This document shows positions 25,977-33,536 of a DNA stretch of 33,536 nt, piece after piece (positions within the stretch are counted from its first letter, which is position 1; each line of letters starts with the position of its first letter). A program made the position numbers and the translations under genes. This DNA comes from Flavobacterium sp. (GTDB lineage: Bacteria; Bacteroidota; Bacteroidia; Flavobacteriales; Flavobacteriaceae): positions 1-33,536 of the forward strand of contig JAHEHC010000009.1 of assembly GCA_024644805.1 (NCBI GenBank), written 5' to 3'. The notes beneath the pieces are model-generated. The model searched no databases. It saw nothing but the letters and a program-made list of their open reading frames with translations, and was not told where the DNA came from.

Positions 25977-26009
25977 TTTGTCATAAACTTCAATTAAATT
26001 GTATCTTTG
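25977..26009 (+). promoter_or_regulatory. Predicted promoter of the miaB-secG gene cluster
   Basis: TTTG (25977-25980) is followed after 21 bp by TATCTTTG (26002-26009), a perfect -7 match. It leaves a leader of about 65 nt before miaB. It is divergent from the promoter at 25950. Confidence 0.7.
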
Positions 26010-26081
26010 CTTTGAATTTTTGAAACAGGCATATAAATTGAGCTCATTGAAGCTCCTGTAAAGAAATCTGACAAAAAGTAG

Positions 26082-27527
26082 ATGGAAAAGATCATAGACG
26101 AGAACAAACAAGGTGAAGCTTTGATTCTGAAAGCCAAAAAAGGCAATGAGCGTAAATTGTTCATTGAGAGTTATGGTTGTCAGATGAATTTCAGCGACAG
26201 CGAGATCGTTGCCTCAATCCTGACCAAGGAAGGATTCAACACCACGAATTTACTGGAAGAAGCTGACCTGGTTCTGGTCAATACCTGTTCCATAAGAGAC
26301 AAAGCCGAGCAGACCATTAGAAAGCGGCTGGAAAAATACAATGCAGTTAAAAAGATCAATCCCTCCATGAAAGTGGGTGTATTGGGATGCATGGCCGAGC
26401 GACTTAAAAGCAAATTCCTCGATGAGGAAAAGATCGTGGACCTTGTGGTTGGACCCGATGCCTATAAAGATCTTCCCAACCTCATTAAAGAAGTCGATGA
26501 AGGACGAGATGCCGTGAATGTTATTCTTTCCAAAGATGAGACCTACGGGGATATCTCACCGGTTCGCCTGGGGGGATATGGCGTGACTGCCTTTGTTAGT
26601 ATCACCAGAGGATGTGACAATATGTGCACCTTCTGTGTAGTTCCTTTCACAAGAGGAAGGGAACGCAGTAGAGACCCACAAAGCATACTTAAAGAGGTCA
26701 ATGAACTTCATGAAAAAGGGTATAAGGAGGTCACTCTGCTGGGTCAGAATGTGGATAGTTATCTTTGGTATGGCGGTGGACTCAAAAAGGATTTTAAGAA
26801 TGCGTCTGATATTCAGAAGGCCACTTCGGTGAATTTCGCACAATTATTGTCCATGGTCGCCGAGGAACAACCCAAGATGCGATTACGTTTCTCCACTTCC
26901 AATCCTCAGGATATGACTGAAGATGTGCTGCATGCGATGGCAAAATATCCCAACATTTGCAATTATATTCATCTACCGGTACAGAGTGGAAGTTCTCGTA
27001 TTTTGGATCTGATGAACCGTCAGCATACCCGAGAGGAGTATATGCAACTCATCGATAGAATATGGGAGATCATACCAGATTGTGCTATCTCACAGGATAT
27101 CATTACCGGGTTTCCGACTGAGACTGAAGAAGATCATCAGGACACCATGAGCCTCATGGATTATGTGAAATACAGCTTTGGATTCATGTTTGTCTATTCC
27201 GAAAGACCCGGAACATTAGCTGCCAGAAAGATCGAAGACGACATTCCCATGGAGGTCAAGAAAAGGCGTCTAACTGAGATAGTCGATCTGCAACAAAAAC
27301 ACAGTGCCTATAGAACCAAAGAGTTTTTAGGCAAAACGGTGGAAGTCCTTATTGAGAAAGAATCCAAGAAAAGTGATCAACATTGGAGTGGACGAACACA
27401 GCAAAATACGGTTGCGGTATTTCCTAAGGAACATTACAAACCGGGGGATTTTGTATTGGTGAAGATCAATGACTGTACCAGTGCCACACTTATTGGAGAA
27501 GCTGAGGGAATTTCAGAAAACAATTAA
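26082..27527 (+). CDS. miaB: tRNA methylthiotransferase MiaB
   Basis: 481 residues. The enzyme adds a 2-methylthio group to N6-dimethylallyl-adenosine at position 37 of certain tRNAs, using two 4Fe-4S clusters. Seen: the N-terminal UPF0004 domain with the first-cluster cysteines ([36 protein letters not shown]); the radical-SAM motif CDNMCTFC with C178, C182 and C185; [10 protein letters not shown]; and a C-terminal TRAM domain ([15 protein letters not shown]). All cysteines are intact. A roughly 25-residue N-terminal extension precedes the core. It leads a run of + strand genes to secG. Confidence 0.98.
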   Translation: MEKIIDENKQGEALILKAKKGNERKLFIESYGCQMNFSDSEIVASILTKEGFNTTNLLEEADLVLVNTCSIRDKAEQTIRKRLEKYNAVKKINPSMKVGVLGCMAERLKSKFLDEEKIVDLVVGPDAYKDLPNLIKEVDEGRDAVNVILSKDETYGDISPVRLGGYGVTAFVSITRGCDNMCTFCVVPFTRGRERSRDPQSILKEVNELHEKGYKEVTLLGQNVDSYLWYGGGLKKDFKNASDIQKATSVNFAQLLSMVAEEQPKMRLRFSTSNPQDMTEDVLHAMAKYPNICNYIHLPVQSGSSRILDLMNRQHTREEYMQLIDRIWEIIPDCAISQDIITGFPTETEEDHQDTMSLMDYVKYSFGFMFVYSERPGTLAARKIEDDIPMEVKKRRLTEIVDLQQKHSAYRTKEFLGKTVEVLIEKESKKSDQHWSGRTQQNTVAVFPKEHYKPGDFVLVKINDCTSATLIGEAEGISENN

Positions 27528-27538
27528 TTCTGATTATA

Positions 27539-28966
27539 ATGAAAAAAAATCTATTTTTTTTAGTGATAATTTCAGTTTTAGTGGGCTGTTCCAAAGACGG
27601 GGATCAGATCATCATCACTAATGAGAATTTTGTTGACCCGGATGGAGATGGTGTAGAAACCGTACAGGAAGAACGTGATGGAACTAACCCAAATGCCCCT
27701 TGTCAATATAATTCCGACAGTCAAATATTTTCGAGAACTTCTGAAGCATGGCGAAATTTGGATTGTGATGGTGATGGGGTTTCCAATGGAAAAGAGTTGG
27801 ACCCAAATGGTGATGGCACACTTGGCCCCAATCAGACAAATCCAAGGTCAGCATGTGATTATAATCCACTTCATCAAGATTTCTCAATCACAACAGTTGA
27901 ATGGCGATTAATCGATTGTGATGGCGATGGCGTTGTTAATGGTGATGAACTCGATCCAGATGGAAATAACTCAAATGATAGCAATGGCACCGATCCCTTT
28001 GACTGGTGTGACCTTATGATTTCAATGCAAACTGTAGATCCAAATCCAAATTGGTTTGAAGAAGATTGTGATGGGGATTGTAAGACCAACGGGGAAGAAA
28101 TAGATCAAGAAACCGATCCACTTGATGGGTCTGATTTTTATGGAAGTGGCGATCACCTAAACCAAATTTGGTTTATTGTATCTGACCAGACCCCATTTAG
28201 AAAACATTTTTTCGATCATCAGGGATCCCGTTATATAAAGACTGTTGATCAAAGTGGACAAACACTTTCCAATTTTGAGTACGACACTTCTAATAATTTG
28301 ATCATGGTTGAAATAAATGACTCAGCATTCAATTCAATTACAACTTATGAATACATGGGTGGAGTGATCACTGAAGTGACCATCAACGAAAATGGAAATG
28401 TAACTGTCATTGATGTTGATTTTATTGATAACACAATTATAACACATGACGGATCTGAACCGGCAGGCCAGTTCAAAAGTAAAATTACCTTAGATCCTGT
28501 TTATCAAAAAGTGACCTTATTGGAATCATTTTATCAAATAGGTTCCGATTGGCTATACGACAGTAACGTATATACTTATGATATCAATTTTGAAAATCTT
28601 CAGAGTATAAATACAACTATTTTAGGGTATGATCCAGATACCGAAGAGTTCTACGATCTCAACGAGAACAATTGGCTCAATCAAACTTTTAGTTACAGTA
28701 ACACGACAACATTGAATCCTTCCTTAGCATCAATGAATAATATCTATATTAATTACTTATTGAATGATGATATTCTAAATTGGTATTGGCAAATCGAAAA
28801 AGCAAGTACAAGCAAATCTTTTTTAACCAGTTACTCATATGCGTCAGATTATATAGGTTTTGATATCAGTTATGGTGTTAATTGTGAGCAAAATAACCAC
28901 CTCCCCTATGAGGCCTATTATTCAACACTTGATTACCAACATGAAATTGATATAATTTACGAATAA
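27539..28966 (+). CDS. Lipoprotein with Asp-rich calcium-binding-type repeats
   Basis: 475 residues. A lipoprotein signal peptide ends in SVLVGC (C17). Four Asp-rich blocks follow near residues 33, 75, 126 and 176 (DPDGDGVET, then DCDGDGV-type with NGxELDP), spaced 42-51 residues and separated by Cys/Trp-containing linkers. They resemble thrombospondin type 3 calcium-binding repeats. The C-terminal half is beta-rich with YD-like strands (LSNFEYDTSNNLIMVEI; YEYMGGVITEVTI). An outer-membrane surface protein is likely; its ligand is unknown. The gene lies 11 bases after miaB and 2 before the sigma-54 activator, and its second half looks more AT-rich than either neighbour. Confidence 0.85.
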   Translation: MKKNLFFLVIISVLVGCSKDGDQIIITNENFVDPDGDGVETVQEERDGTNPNAPCQYNSDSQIFSRTSEAWRNLDCDGDGVSNGKELDPNGDGTLGPNQTNPRSACDYNPLHQDFSITTVEWRLIDCDGDGVVNGDELDPDGNNSNDSNGTDPFDWCDLMISMQTVDPNPNWFEEDCDGDCKTNGEEIDQETDPLDGSDFYGSGDHLNQIWFIVSDQTPFRKHFFDHQGSRYIKTVDQSGQTLSNFEYDTSNNLIMVEINDSAFNSITTYEYMGGVITEVTINENGNVTVIDVDFIDNTIITHDGSEPAGQFKSKITLDPVYQKVTLLESFYQIGSDWLYDSNVYTYDINFENLQSINTTILGYDPDTEEFYDLNENNWLNQTFSYSNTTTLNPSLASMNNIYINYLLNDDILNWYWQIEKASTSKSFLTSYSYASDYIGFDISYGVNCEQNNHLPYEAYYSTLDYQHEIDIIYE

Positions 28967-28968
28967 CT

Positions 28969-30228
28969 ATGGAAAACATTCAAGCTATAAAACAACGATT
29001 CGGGATCATTGGCAATGACCCCAAGCTCAACCGTGTAATCGAAAAGGCTATTCAAGTGGCCCCTACTGATATATCGGTACTTGTGACAGGCGAAAGCGGT
29101 GTGGGAAAAGAGAGTATCCCAAAGATCATACACTCCTTATCACACCGAAAACATGGAAAGTATATTGCGGTGAATTGTGGTGCCATTCCTGAAGGAACTA
29201 TAGACAGTGAATTGTTCGGCCATGAAAAAGGAGCATTTACCGGGGCCACCACGACACGTAACGGATATTTTGAAGTGGCCGATGGTGGTACTATTTTCTT
29301 GGATGAAGTTGGAGAATTACCCCTTCCGACCCAGGTTCGACTATTACGGGTACTGGAGAATGGTGAATTCCTGAAGGTGGGTTCCTCCAAAACGCAAAAA
29401 ACCGATGTTAGGATCGTTGCTGCTACCAATATCGATATGGCCGATGCCATTAATAAGGGAAAGTTCAGGGAAGATCTCTACTATCGTTTAAGCACTATTG
29501 AGATATGCCTTCCTCCTTTAAGAAATCGCTCGGAAGACATCCACTTGTTGTTTAGAAAATTTGCGTCCGATTTTGCTCAGAAATACAAGATGCCTACTAT
29601 CCGACTGGATGATGGGGCCCATGACCTGTTACTAAAATACCACTGGGGTGGAAATATCCGGCAGCTTAGAAATGTTGCTGAACAGATCTCGGTTTTGGAA
29701 AAGGACAGGAACATAACCCAAGAAACACTAAGAAGTTACTTGCAGGATGTGGGCAGCAATCTCCCTGCCGTGATCAATTCCAGTAAAAAGGAAAGTGATT
29801 TCAGCAATGAAAGGGAATTGTTGTATAAGGTATTGTTCGATATGAAACGAGACCTCAATGATGTCAAGAAATTGACACTCGAGTTGATGAAATCCGGAAA
29901 CATGTCAAAGGTTAAGGAAGAGCATGCCACCATCATCAACAAATTGCATTCCGACACCCAGGAAATGGATGACGATATTATTGAAAAAACTGAGGTAACT
30001 CATGAAAATGATGTAGAAGTTCTGAATATTCCGAAAAACACCTCAGGCGATAAATACCAATATGCAGAAGATATCGAAGAGGAAGAAAGCCTTTCCATTC
30101 AGGAGAAAGAACTTGAGCTCATTAAGAAATCCTTGGAAAAATACAATGGAAAAAGAAAAGATGCTGCCGATGAACTGGGAATCTCAGAAAGAACATTATA
30201 TCGTAAGATAAAACAATATAATTTGTAA
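28969..30228 (+). CDS. Sigma-54-dependent transcriptional activator without sensor domain
   Basis: 419 residues. The AAA+ domain begins almost at the N-terminus (about residue 10): Walker A GESGVGKE (near 41), GAFTGA at 88-93 (the sigma-54 contact loop), Walker B GTIFLDEVGELP, and the arginine-finger region FREDLYYRLSTIEI. A charged linker (about 260-375) leads to a C-terminal Fis-type helix-turn-helix (KYNGKRKDAADELGISERTLYRKIKQYNL). All motifs needed for ATP-driven activation of RpoN holoenzyme are present. There is no receiver, PAS or GAF domain, so control is by abundance, a partner protein or the linker. The start is two bases after the lipoprotein stop, and lptE follows 24 bases later. 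Confidence 0.95.
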   Translation: MENIQAIKQRFGIIGNDPKLNRVIEKAIQVAPTDISVLVTGESGVGKESIPKIIHSLSHRKHGKYIAVNCGAIPEGTIDSELFGHEKGAFTGATTTRNGYFEVADGGTIFLDEVGELPLPTQVRLLRVLENGEFLKVGSSKTQKTDVRIVAATNIDMADAINKGKFREDLYYRLSTIEICLPPLRNRSEDIHLLFRKFASDFAQKYKMPTIRLDDGAHDLLLKYHWGGNIRQLRNVAEQISVLEKDRNITQETLRSYLQDVGSNLPAVINSSKKESDFSNERELLYKVLFDMKRDLNDVKKLTLELMKSGNMSKVKEEHATIINKLHSDTQEMDDDIIEKTEVTHENDVEVLNIPKNTSGDKYQYAEDIEEEESLSIQEKELELIKKSLEKYNGKRKDAADELGISERTLYRKIKQYNL

Positions 30229-30252
30229 CTTCATCCACCGGTCACTAACTAT

Positions 30253-30765
30253 ATGAAAACAGTCAAATATATTATAATAACCCTGCTTGCTTCGACGACC
30301 CTAATAGGTTGTGGTGCTTATTCATTTACAGGAGCCGATATAGACTATTCTTCGACAAAGACCTATCAGGTCAATTTTTTCAAGAACAATGCCCCTATTG
30401 TCGAACCCGGATTGGACAGGGAATTCACCATACAGCTTCAGGACCTGATCCTTAATCAAACAAGTTTGGATCTGGTCACAAATGGCGGCGACCTGATCTA
30501 CGAAGGTGAAATCACTGAATATTATGTTGCTCCCATCACGGCTACTTCACAGAACTCAGCAGCCCAAAACAGACTTACAATAAGCATAAACGTCAGATTC
30601 ATCAATACACAGGATGCGGAAAAGGATTTGGAGAGACGATTTTCCTTCTATTACGATTATGCCGGAAGCTCACAACTTACCGGATCGAATCTTGAAGATG
30701 CGGTGAATACGATCTTTGAACGAATTTCCCAGGATATTTTCAATACAACTTTAGCCAATTGGTAA
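30253..30765 (+). CDS. lptE: LptE-family LPS-assembly lipoprotein
   Basis: 170 residues with a lipoprotein signal (LLASTTLIGC, C20). The mature part matches the Bacteroidota LptE-like family: GADIDYSSTKTYQVNFFKNNAPIVEPGLDREFTIQLQDLI, later GDLIYEGEITEYYVAPIT and SQDIFNTTLANW. LptE plugs the LptD barrel in the outer membrane and helps insert lipopolysaccharide. Assignment is by family resemblance, since LptE is poorly conserved between phyla. It lies between the sigma-54 activator and the helical protein, with a 7-base gap to the latter. Confidence 0.88.
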   Translation: MKTVKYIIITLLASTTLIGCGAYSFTGADIDYSSTKTYQVNFFKNNAPIVEPGLDREFTIQLQDLILNQTSLDLVTNGGDLIYEGEITEYYVAPITATSQNSAAQNRLTISINVRFINTQDAEKDLERRFSFYYDYAGSSQLTGSNLEDAVNTIFERISQDIFNTTLANW

Positions 30766-30772
30766 ACTAATT

Positions 30773-31660
30773 ATGAATACGAATACCTACACCTATCTGT
30801 TGGCCAACCCACAAAAGATCACTTCGGAACACCTGAGTGAGCTGGATATGGTATTAAAAAAATACCCATATTTCCAATCGGCCAGGGCACTCCAGTTAAA
30901 AGGGTATAAGAATTCCAATAGTTTCCTTTACAATGATGCTTTAAAGAATACCGCTGCTTATACCACCGACCGGAATATTCTCTTTGAATATATCACCTCT
31001 GAACATTTTATTCAGGATGAAATCTCGGAAGTGATCCAACAGCATGATGATTCGGTCAGGGAGATCCATGTGATCTCGGAGAATATCACCGAAAAGGTGA
31101 GTAAGGAGATTGCCGATCAATTGAAGAAGGAGATCAAAAAAGCGGAAGCCATATTGAATCCTGATCTGTTTTCCAGAAAGGTTGAATCGATTAAGAAGAT
31201 CACTGAGGAAACTCAGGAAGTAAAGAAAACTTTGGGTATCGATTCTCCTTTGGATTTCACAAAAGAAGATCCGCATTCGTTCAATGAATGGCTAAAATTA
31301 ACAAAGGCCACACCAATCCAAAGGGAGACTATAAAACCATCTGTTGCAGAAAAAAAGAATTATAATTTAAACTTGATCGATAAGTTCATACAGGATAATC
31401 CAAAGCTTCTCATCCAGGACAAAACACAATCAAAGGATGATAAGACAAAGGCATCAAATGAGAATTTAGCAGCTCCGTTCACCGAGACTCCTAACTCATT
31501 GATGACCGAAACTTTAGCCAAGGTATATCTGCAACAGAAGAACTATAAAAAAGCACTTCAAGCTTATCACATTTTAATTTTGAAATATCCCGAAAAAAGT
31601 GGTTTCTTTGCAGACCAAATTAGGGCAATAGAAAAATTGATTAATACAGACGAGATATGA
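30773..31660 (+). CDS. Conserved helical protein with C-terminal TPR-like segment
   Basis: 295 residues, no signal peptide or membrane span. The N-terminal block (LANPQKITSEHLSELDMVLKKYPYFQSARALQLKGYK) and the C-terminal block (LAKVYLQQKNYKKALQAYHILILKYPEKSGFFADQI) are both TPR-like; the latter is a clear single TPR motif near residue 245-280. The middle is charged and coiled-coil-like (VSKEIADQLKKEIKKAEAI). No enzyme motif is visible. Proteins of this kind sit between lptE and secG in flavobacterial genomes to my recollection. It overlaps secG by four bases (ATGA), so the two are coupled. The function is unknown; a scaffold role is a guess. Confidence 0.82.
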   Translation: MNTNTYTYLLANPQKITSEHLSELDMVLKKYPYFQSARALQLKGYKNSNSFLYNDALKNTAAYTTDRNILFEYITSEHFIQDEISEVIQQHDDSVREIHVISENITEKVSKEIADQLKKEIKKAEAILNPDLFSRKVESIKKITEETQEVKKTLGIDSPLDFTKEDPHSFNEWLKLTKATPIQRETIKPSVAEKKNYNLNLIDKFIQDNPKLLIQDKTQSKDDKTKASNENLAAPFTETPNSLMTETLAKVYLQQKNYKKALQAYHILILKYPEKSGFFADQIRAIEKLINTDEI

Positions 31661-31998
31661 GCACGTACACCATTTTTATAATACTGATAATATTCGTAGC
31701 ATTTTTACTGGTCATCGTTGTAATGGTTCAAAATCCTAAAGGAGGAGGGTTATCCTCATCTTTTGGAGGTGGCGGAACCCAACAATTGGGTGGGGTCAAG
31801 AAAACGACCGATTTTCTGGATAAGAGTACCTGGACCCTGGCTACCCTATTACTTGCATTGATCTTACTTTCAAACATATCCATTATGAGCGGATTGGGCA
31901 ATACCGAATCCAAGACCTTGGATGAAGATGCCATTCAAAATGTAATTCCAGAAACAACAACTGGAAACGACACCAATTCGGATGGCGGCACCGAATAA
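31657..31998 (+). CDS. secG: Protein translocase subunit SecG
   Basis: 113 residues with two membrane spans (FIILIIFVAFLLVIVVMVQ; WTLATLLLALILLSNISIM) joined by the hallmark loop QNPKGGGLSSSFGGGGTQQLGGVKKTTDFLDK. The C-terminus is a hydrophilic tail rich in Thr/Asn. SecG supports SecYE-driven export through the inner membrane. A strong terminator 27 bases later closes the gene group. groES/groEL, which I recall as frequent downstream neighbours in flavobacteria, are not present here. Confidence 0.97.
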   Translation: MSTYTIFIILIIFVAFLLVIVVMVQNPKGGGLSSSFGGGGTQQLGGVKKTTDFLDKSTWTLATLLLALILLSNISIMSGLGNTESKTLDEDAIQNVIPETTTGNDTNSDGGTE

Positions 31999-32024
31999 AT
32001 TTCGAAAAATTTTTAAAAGTATTT

Positions 32025-32059
32025 AAATGTCGATTCTTGATGAATCGACATTTTTTTTT
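32025..32059 (+). terminator. Strong intrinsic terminator after secG
   Basis: A 12-bp perfect stem (32025-32036 with 32042-32053, arm AAATGTCGATTC) with loop TTGAT, followed by a run of T residues to 32059. Confidence 0.95.
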
Positions 32060-32259
32060 AGTCCAAATTAAAGAATCTGGACACATTCCGTTTGTGACAT
32101 TTAATTACTACTTCTAAATTTATCCCATCAAGTGTTCATCTTGATATATTGATTACTCTCCAACAATTCTTTCTGAAAATCACCCTACTATAAAGAAAGA
32201 AAATCCCAGAACCTGGTTTCTTATTGCTGAAAATATTTATTTATCTAAATCAACAGCTT

Positions 32260-33363
32260 ATGAAGAAATCAATTACAATTTATTTTATCGTATTAGGTAT
32301 GTTCAACATTCTGAATTCACAAATTGTTGACATTCCAGACCAACATTTTAAAGACCGATTGATCGATCACGTTCCAGTGATTGACACCAATGAGGATGGC
32401 GAAATTCAAGAGAGTGAGGCCGAAGAATTCAATGGTACACTCGACGTAAGTGGGACCAGTTCGGAACCTGGTCAGATAGAGGATCTAACCGGAATTGAAT
32501 CCTTTGTTAACATCAGTACGTTGAATTGCAATTATAATTTGATCACCGAATTGGACCTATCCAATAATGTGTCATTAAGAACTCTATCAGCTTCCGGAAA
32601 TTTGTTTGAATCCATAAACCTCAACAACAACTACAATCTGGAATTCTTACAGAGTAATTTTGGTCAGCTCAACTCATTGGACACCAGTCAAAATCCACTA
32701 TTGCGATTTCTATATGTACAGGGAAATTCATTGACGGAACTTGATCTAACCAATAATCCCCTGCTAATTGGCCTGATCATCGATAATAATGAGATCGATG
32801 AAATGGATGTTACGGTCAATACCGCCCTAAGGTTTGTTTATTGCAGGAACAACATATTGTCTGATCTGGACTTCAGCAATAATCATCAAATGATCACGCT
32901 GGATTGTAAGAACAATTCCTTACTTGAATACATAGACCTCAATAATGGAACCAATGAAAATCTGATCATTTCCGGCGGCACTCAATCCTGCAATTTTGAA
33001 AACCTACCTCTTTTGGAAACGGTATGTTTAGATGATGTCAGTTCCGATCTTGCCAACTTCATCATGGTACAGGTTGGTCATCAGGTTCAGTTTACCAATG
33101 AATGTAATTTAGGAATGAAGGACATTCAGCTACCAATAATAACCCTGTTCCCAAATCCTACGGACCAACTTTTGAATATTCATGCTTCGACACCAATCGA
33201 TCAGATCGAGGTCTTTAATTTAATTGGGCAAAGAATCATTCAAAAAGAAATTGCTTCCACCCTCTATCAACTTAATGTATCCATGTTAAATCAGGGTATA
33301 TATATCATAAGGTTCATTGTTGAACCCAACATCCACATCATTCAAAGGTTCATTAAACACTAA
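32260..33363 (+). CDS. Secreted leucine-rich-repeat protein with T9SS sorting domain
   Basis: 367 residues from the Met that opens the signal peptide (MKKSITIYFIVLGMFNILNSQ); the track start lies 12 codons upstream in a frame with no leader properties. An EF-hand-like DTNEDGEIQESEAEEF near residue 40 is followed by about eight leucine-rich repeats of 20-22 residues (LTELDLTNNPLLIGLIIDNN, LSDLDFSNNHQMITLDCKNN). The last 75 residues are a type A T9SS C-terminal domain: ITLFPNPTDQLLNIH, QIEVFNLIGQRI and LNQGIYIIRFI. It is therefore a predicted substrate of the GldKLMN-powered secretion system, exported to the surface or medium. It is probably monocistronic. Confidence 0.93.
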   Translation: MKKSITIYFIVLGMFNILNSQIVDIPDQHFKDRLIDHVPVIDTNEDGEIQESEAEEFNGTLDVSGTSSEPGQIEDLTGIESFVNISTLNCNYNLITELDLSNNVSLRTLSASGNLFESINLNNNYNLEFLQSNFGQLNSLDTSQNPLLRFLYVQGNSLTELDLTNNPLLIGLIIDNNEIDEMDVTVNTALRFVYCRNNILSDLDFSNNHQMITLDCKNNSLLEYIDLNNGTNENLIISGGTQSCNFENLPLLETVCLDDVSSDLANFIMVQVGHQVQFTNECNLGMKDIQLPIITLFPNPTDQLLNIHASTPIDQIEVFNLIGQRIIQKEIASTLYQLNVSMLNQGIYIIRFIVEPNIHIIQRFIKH

Positions 33364-33419
33364 TATTTCAAGCTATGATTTTCCTGAAAAGACTTCTCCA
33401 CGAGAAATTTCCATAAAAA

Positions 33420-33447
33420 AAAGAGTGTCACAGCCCTGACACTCTTT
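33420..33447. terminator. Intrinsic hairpin after the LRR gene, probably bidirectional
   Basis: An 11-bp perfect stem (33420-33430 with 33437-33447, arm AAAGAGTGTCA) and a 6-base loop. The + strand trailer is short (TTT then AATG), whereas the minus strand would read a run of eight or more T residues. It lies 57 bases after the LRR gene and can end that transcript. Confidence 0.8.
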
Positions 33448-33501
33448 AATGAAAATAAATAAATCAAATACAATTGTTTCACTTATTAACACATCAAAAT
33501 T

Positions 33502-33536
33502 ATGAGAAAATTATCATTATTCCTCGTTTTTCTATC
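33502..33536 (+). CDS. Start of an exported protein (partial, runs off the window)
   Basis: ATG at 33502 opens MRKLSLFLVFL, a basic start followed by a hydrophobic core, typical of a Bacteroidota signal peptide. Only 11 codons are visible, so nothing more can be said. Confidence 0.55.
   Translation, partial: MRKLSLFLVFL

Noticed and set aside
29052-29450. 132-residue minus-strand ORF inside the sigma-54 activator
   Set aside because: Antisense to the Walker A and GAFTGA region; its sequence is dictated by those motifs.
31999-32259. A further gene or RNA between secG and the LRR gene
   Set aside because: Apart from the terminator at 32025-32059 I see no ORF with a credible start, no stable RNA fold and no clear promoter in this A/T-rich stretch.

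Overview
This window comes from a Flavobacteriaceae-like member of the Bacteroidota. The evidence is a complete gldK-gldL-gldM-gldN run (core of the type IX secretion system and gliding motor), a cargo-like leucine-rich-repeat protein with a T9SS C-terminal sorting domain, GSCFA and LptE-family proteins, and several promoters of the Bacteroidota type (TTG, about 19-21 bp, then TAnnTTTG). GC looks to be about 40%. I cannot name a genus from sequence alone.

Layout. (1) 1-5.7 kb: the tail of a + strand gene, a bidirectional terminator, then on the minus strand a secreted beta-propeller-like protein, a GSCFA protein and alaS. (2) 5.8-9.0 kb, +: a tightly packed operon of M23 endopeptidase, MerR-type regulator, LemA protein and two TPM-domain proteins. 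(3) 9.0-13.0 kb: der and era (both minus) with a small membrane protein between them on +; era is preceded on its own strand by a VIT-family transporter and an overlooked 36-residue membrane ORF. The 3' ends of der and era carry repeat arrays. (4) 13.0-13.6 kb: a repeat-rich stretch around an initiator tRNA(Met) gene whose 5' end is duplicated beside its promoter. (5) 13.6-25.9 kb, minus: ABC-F ATPase, FAD oxidoreductase, gldNMLK with their own promoter and terminator, an arginase-fold protein with altered metal ligands, topA and a multi-pass membrane protein. (6) 26.0-32.0 kb, +: miaB, an Asp-rich lipoprotein, a sigma-54 activator without a sensor domain, lptE, a helical/TPR-like protein and secG, ended by a strong terminator. 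(7) 32.2-33.5 kb, +: the T9SS cargo-like LRR protein and the first codons of another probably exported protein.

Functionally, most of the window is housekeeping (translation fidelity, ribosome assembly GTPases, topoisomerase, tRNA modification) and envelope biogenesis (peptidoglycan hydrolase, LptE, SecG, T9SS). I found no wholly new multi-gene system, CRISPR array, phage or insertion sequence. The least explained items are the split initiator-tRNA locus, the heptamer and octamer arrays beside der and era, the arginase-like protein lacking two histidine ligands, the VIT-small ORF pair ahead of era, and the lipoprotein gene embedded between miaB and the sigma-54 activator.
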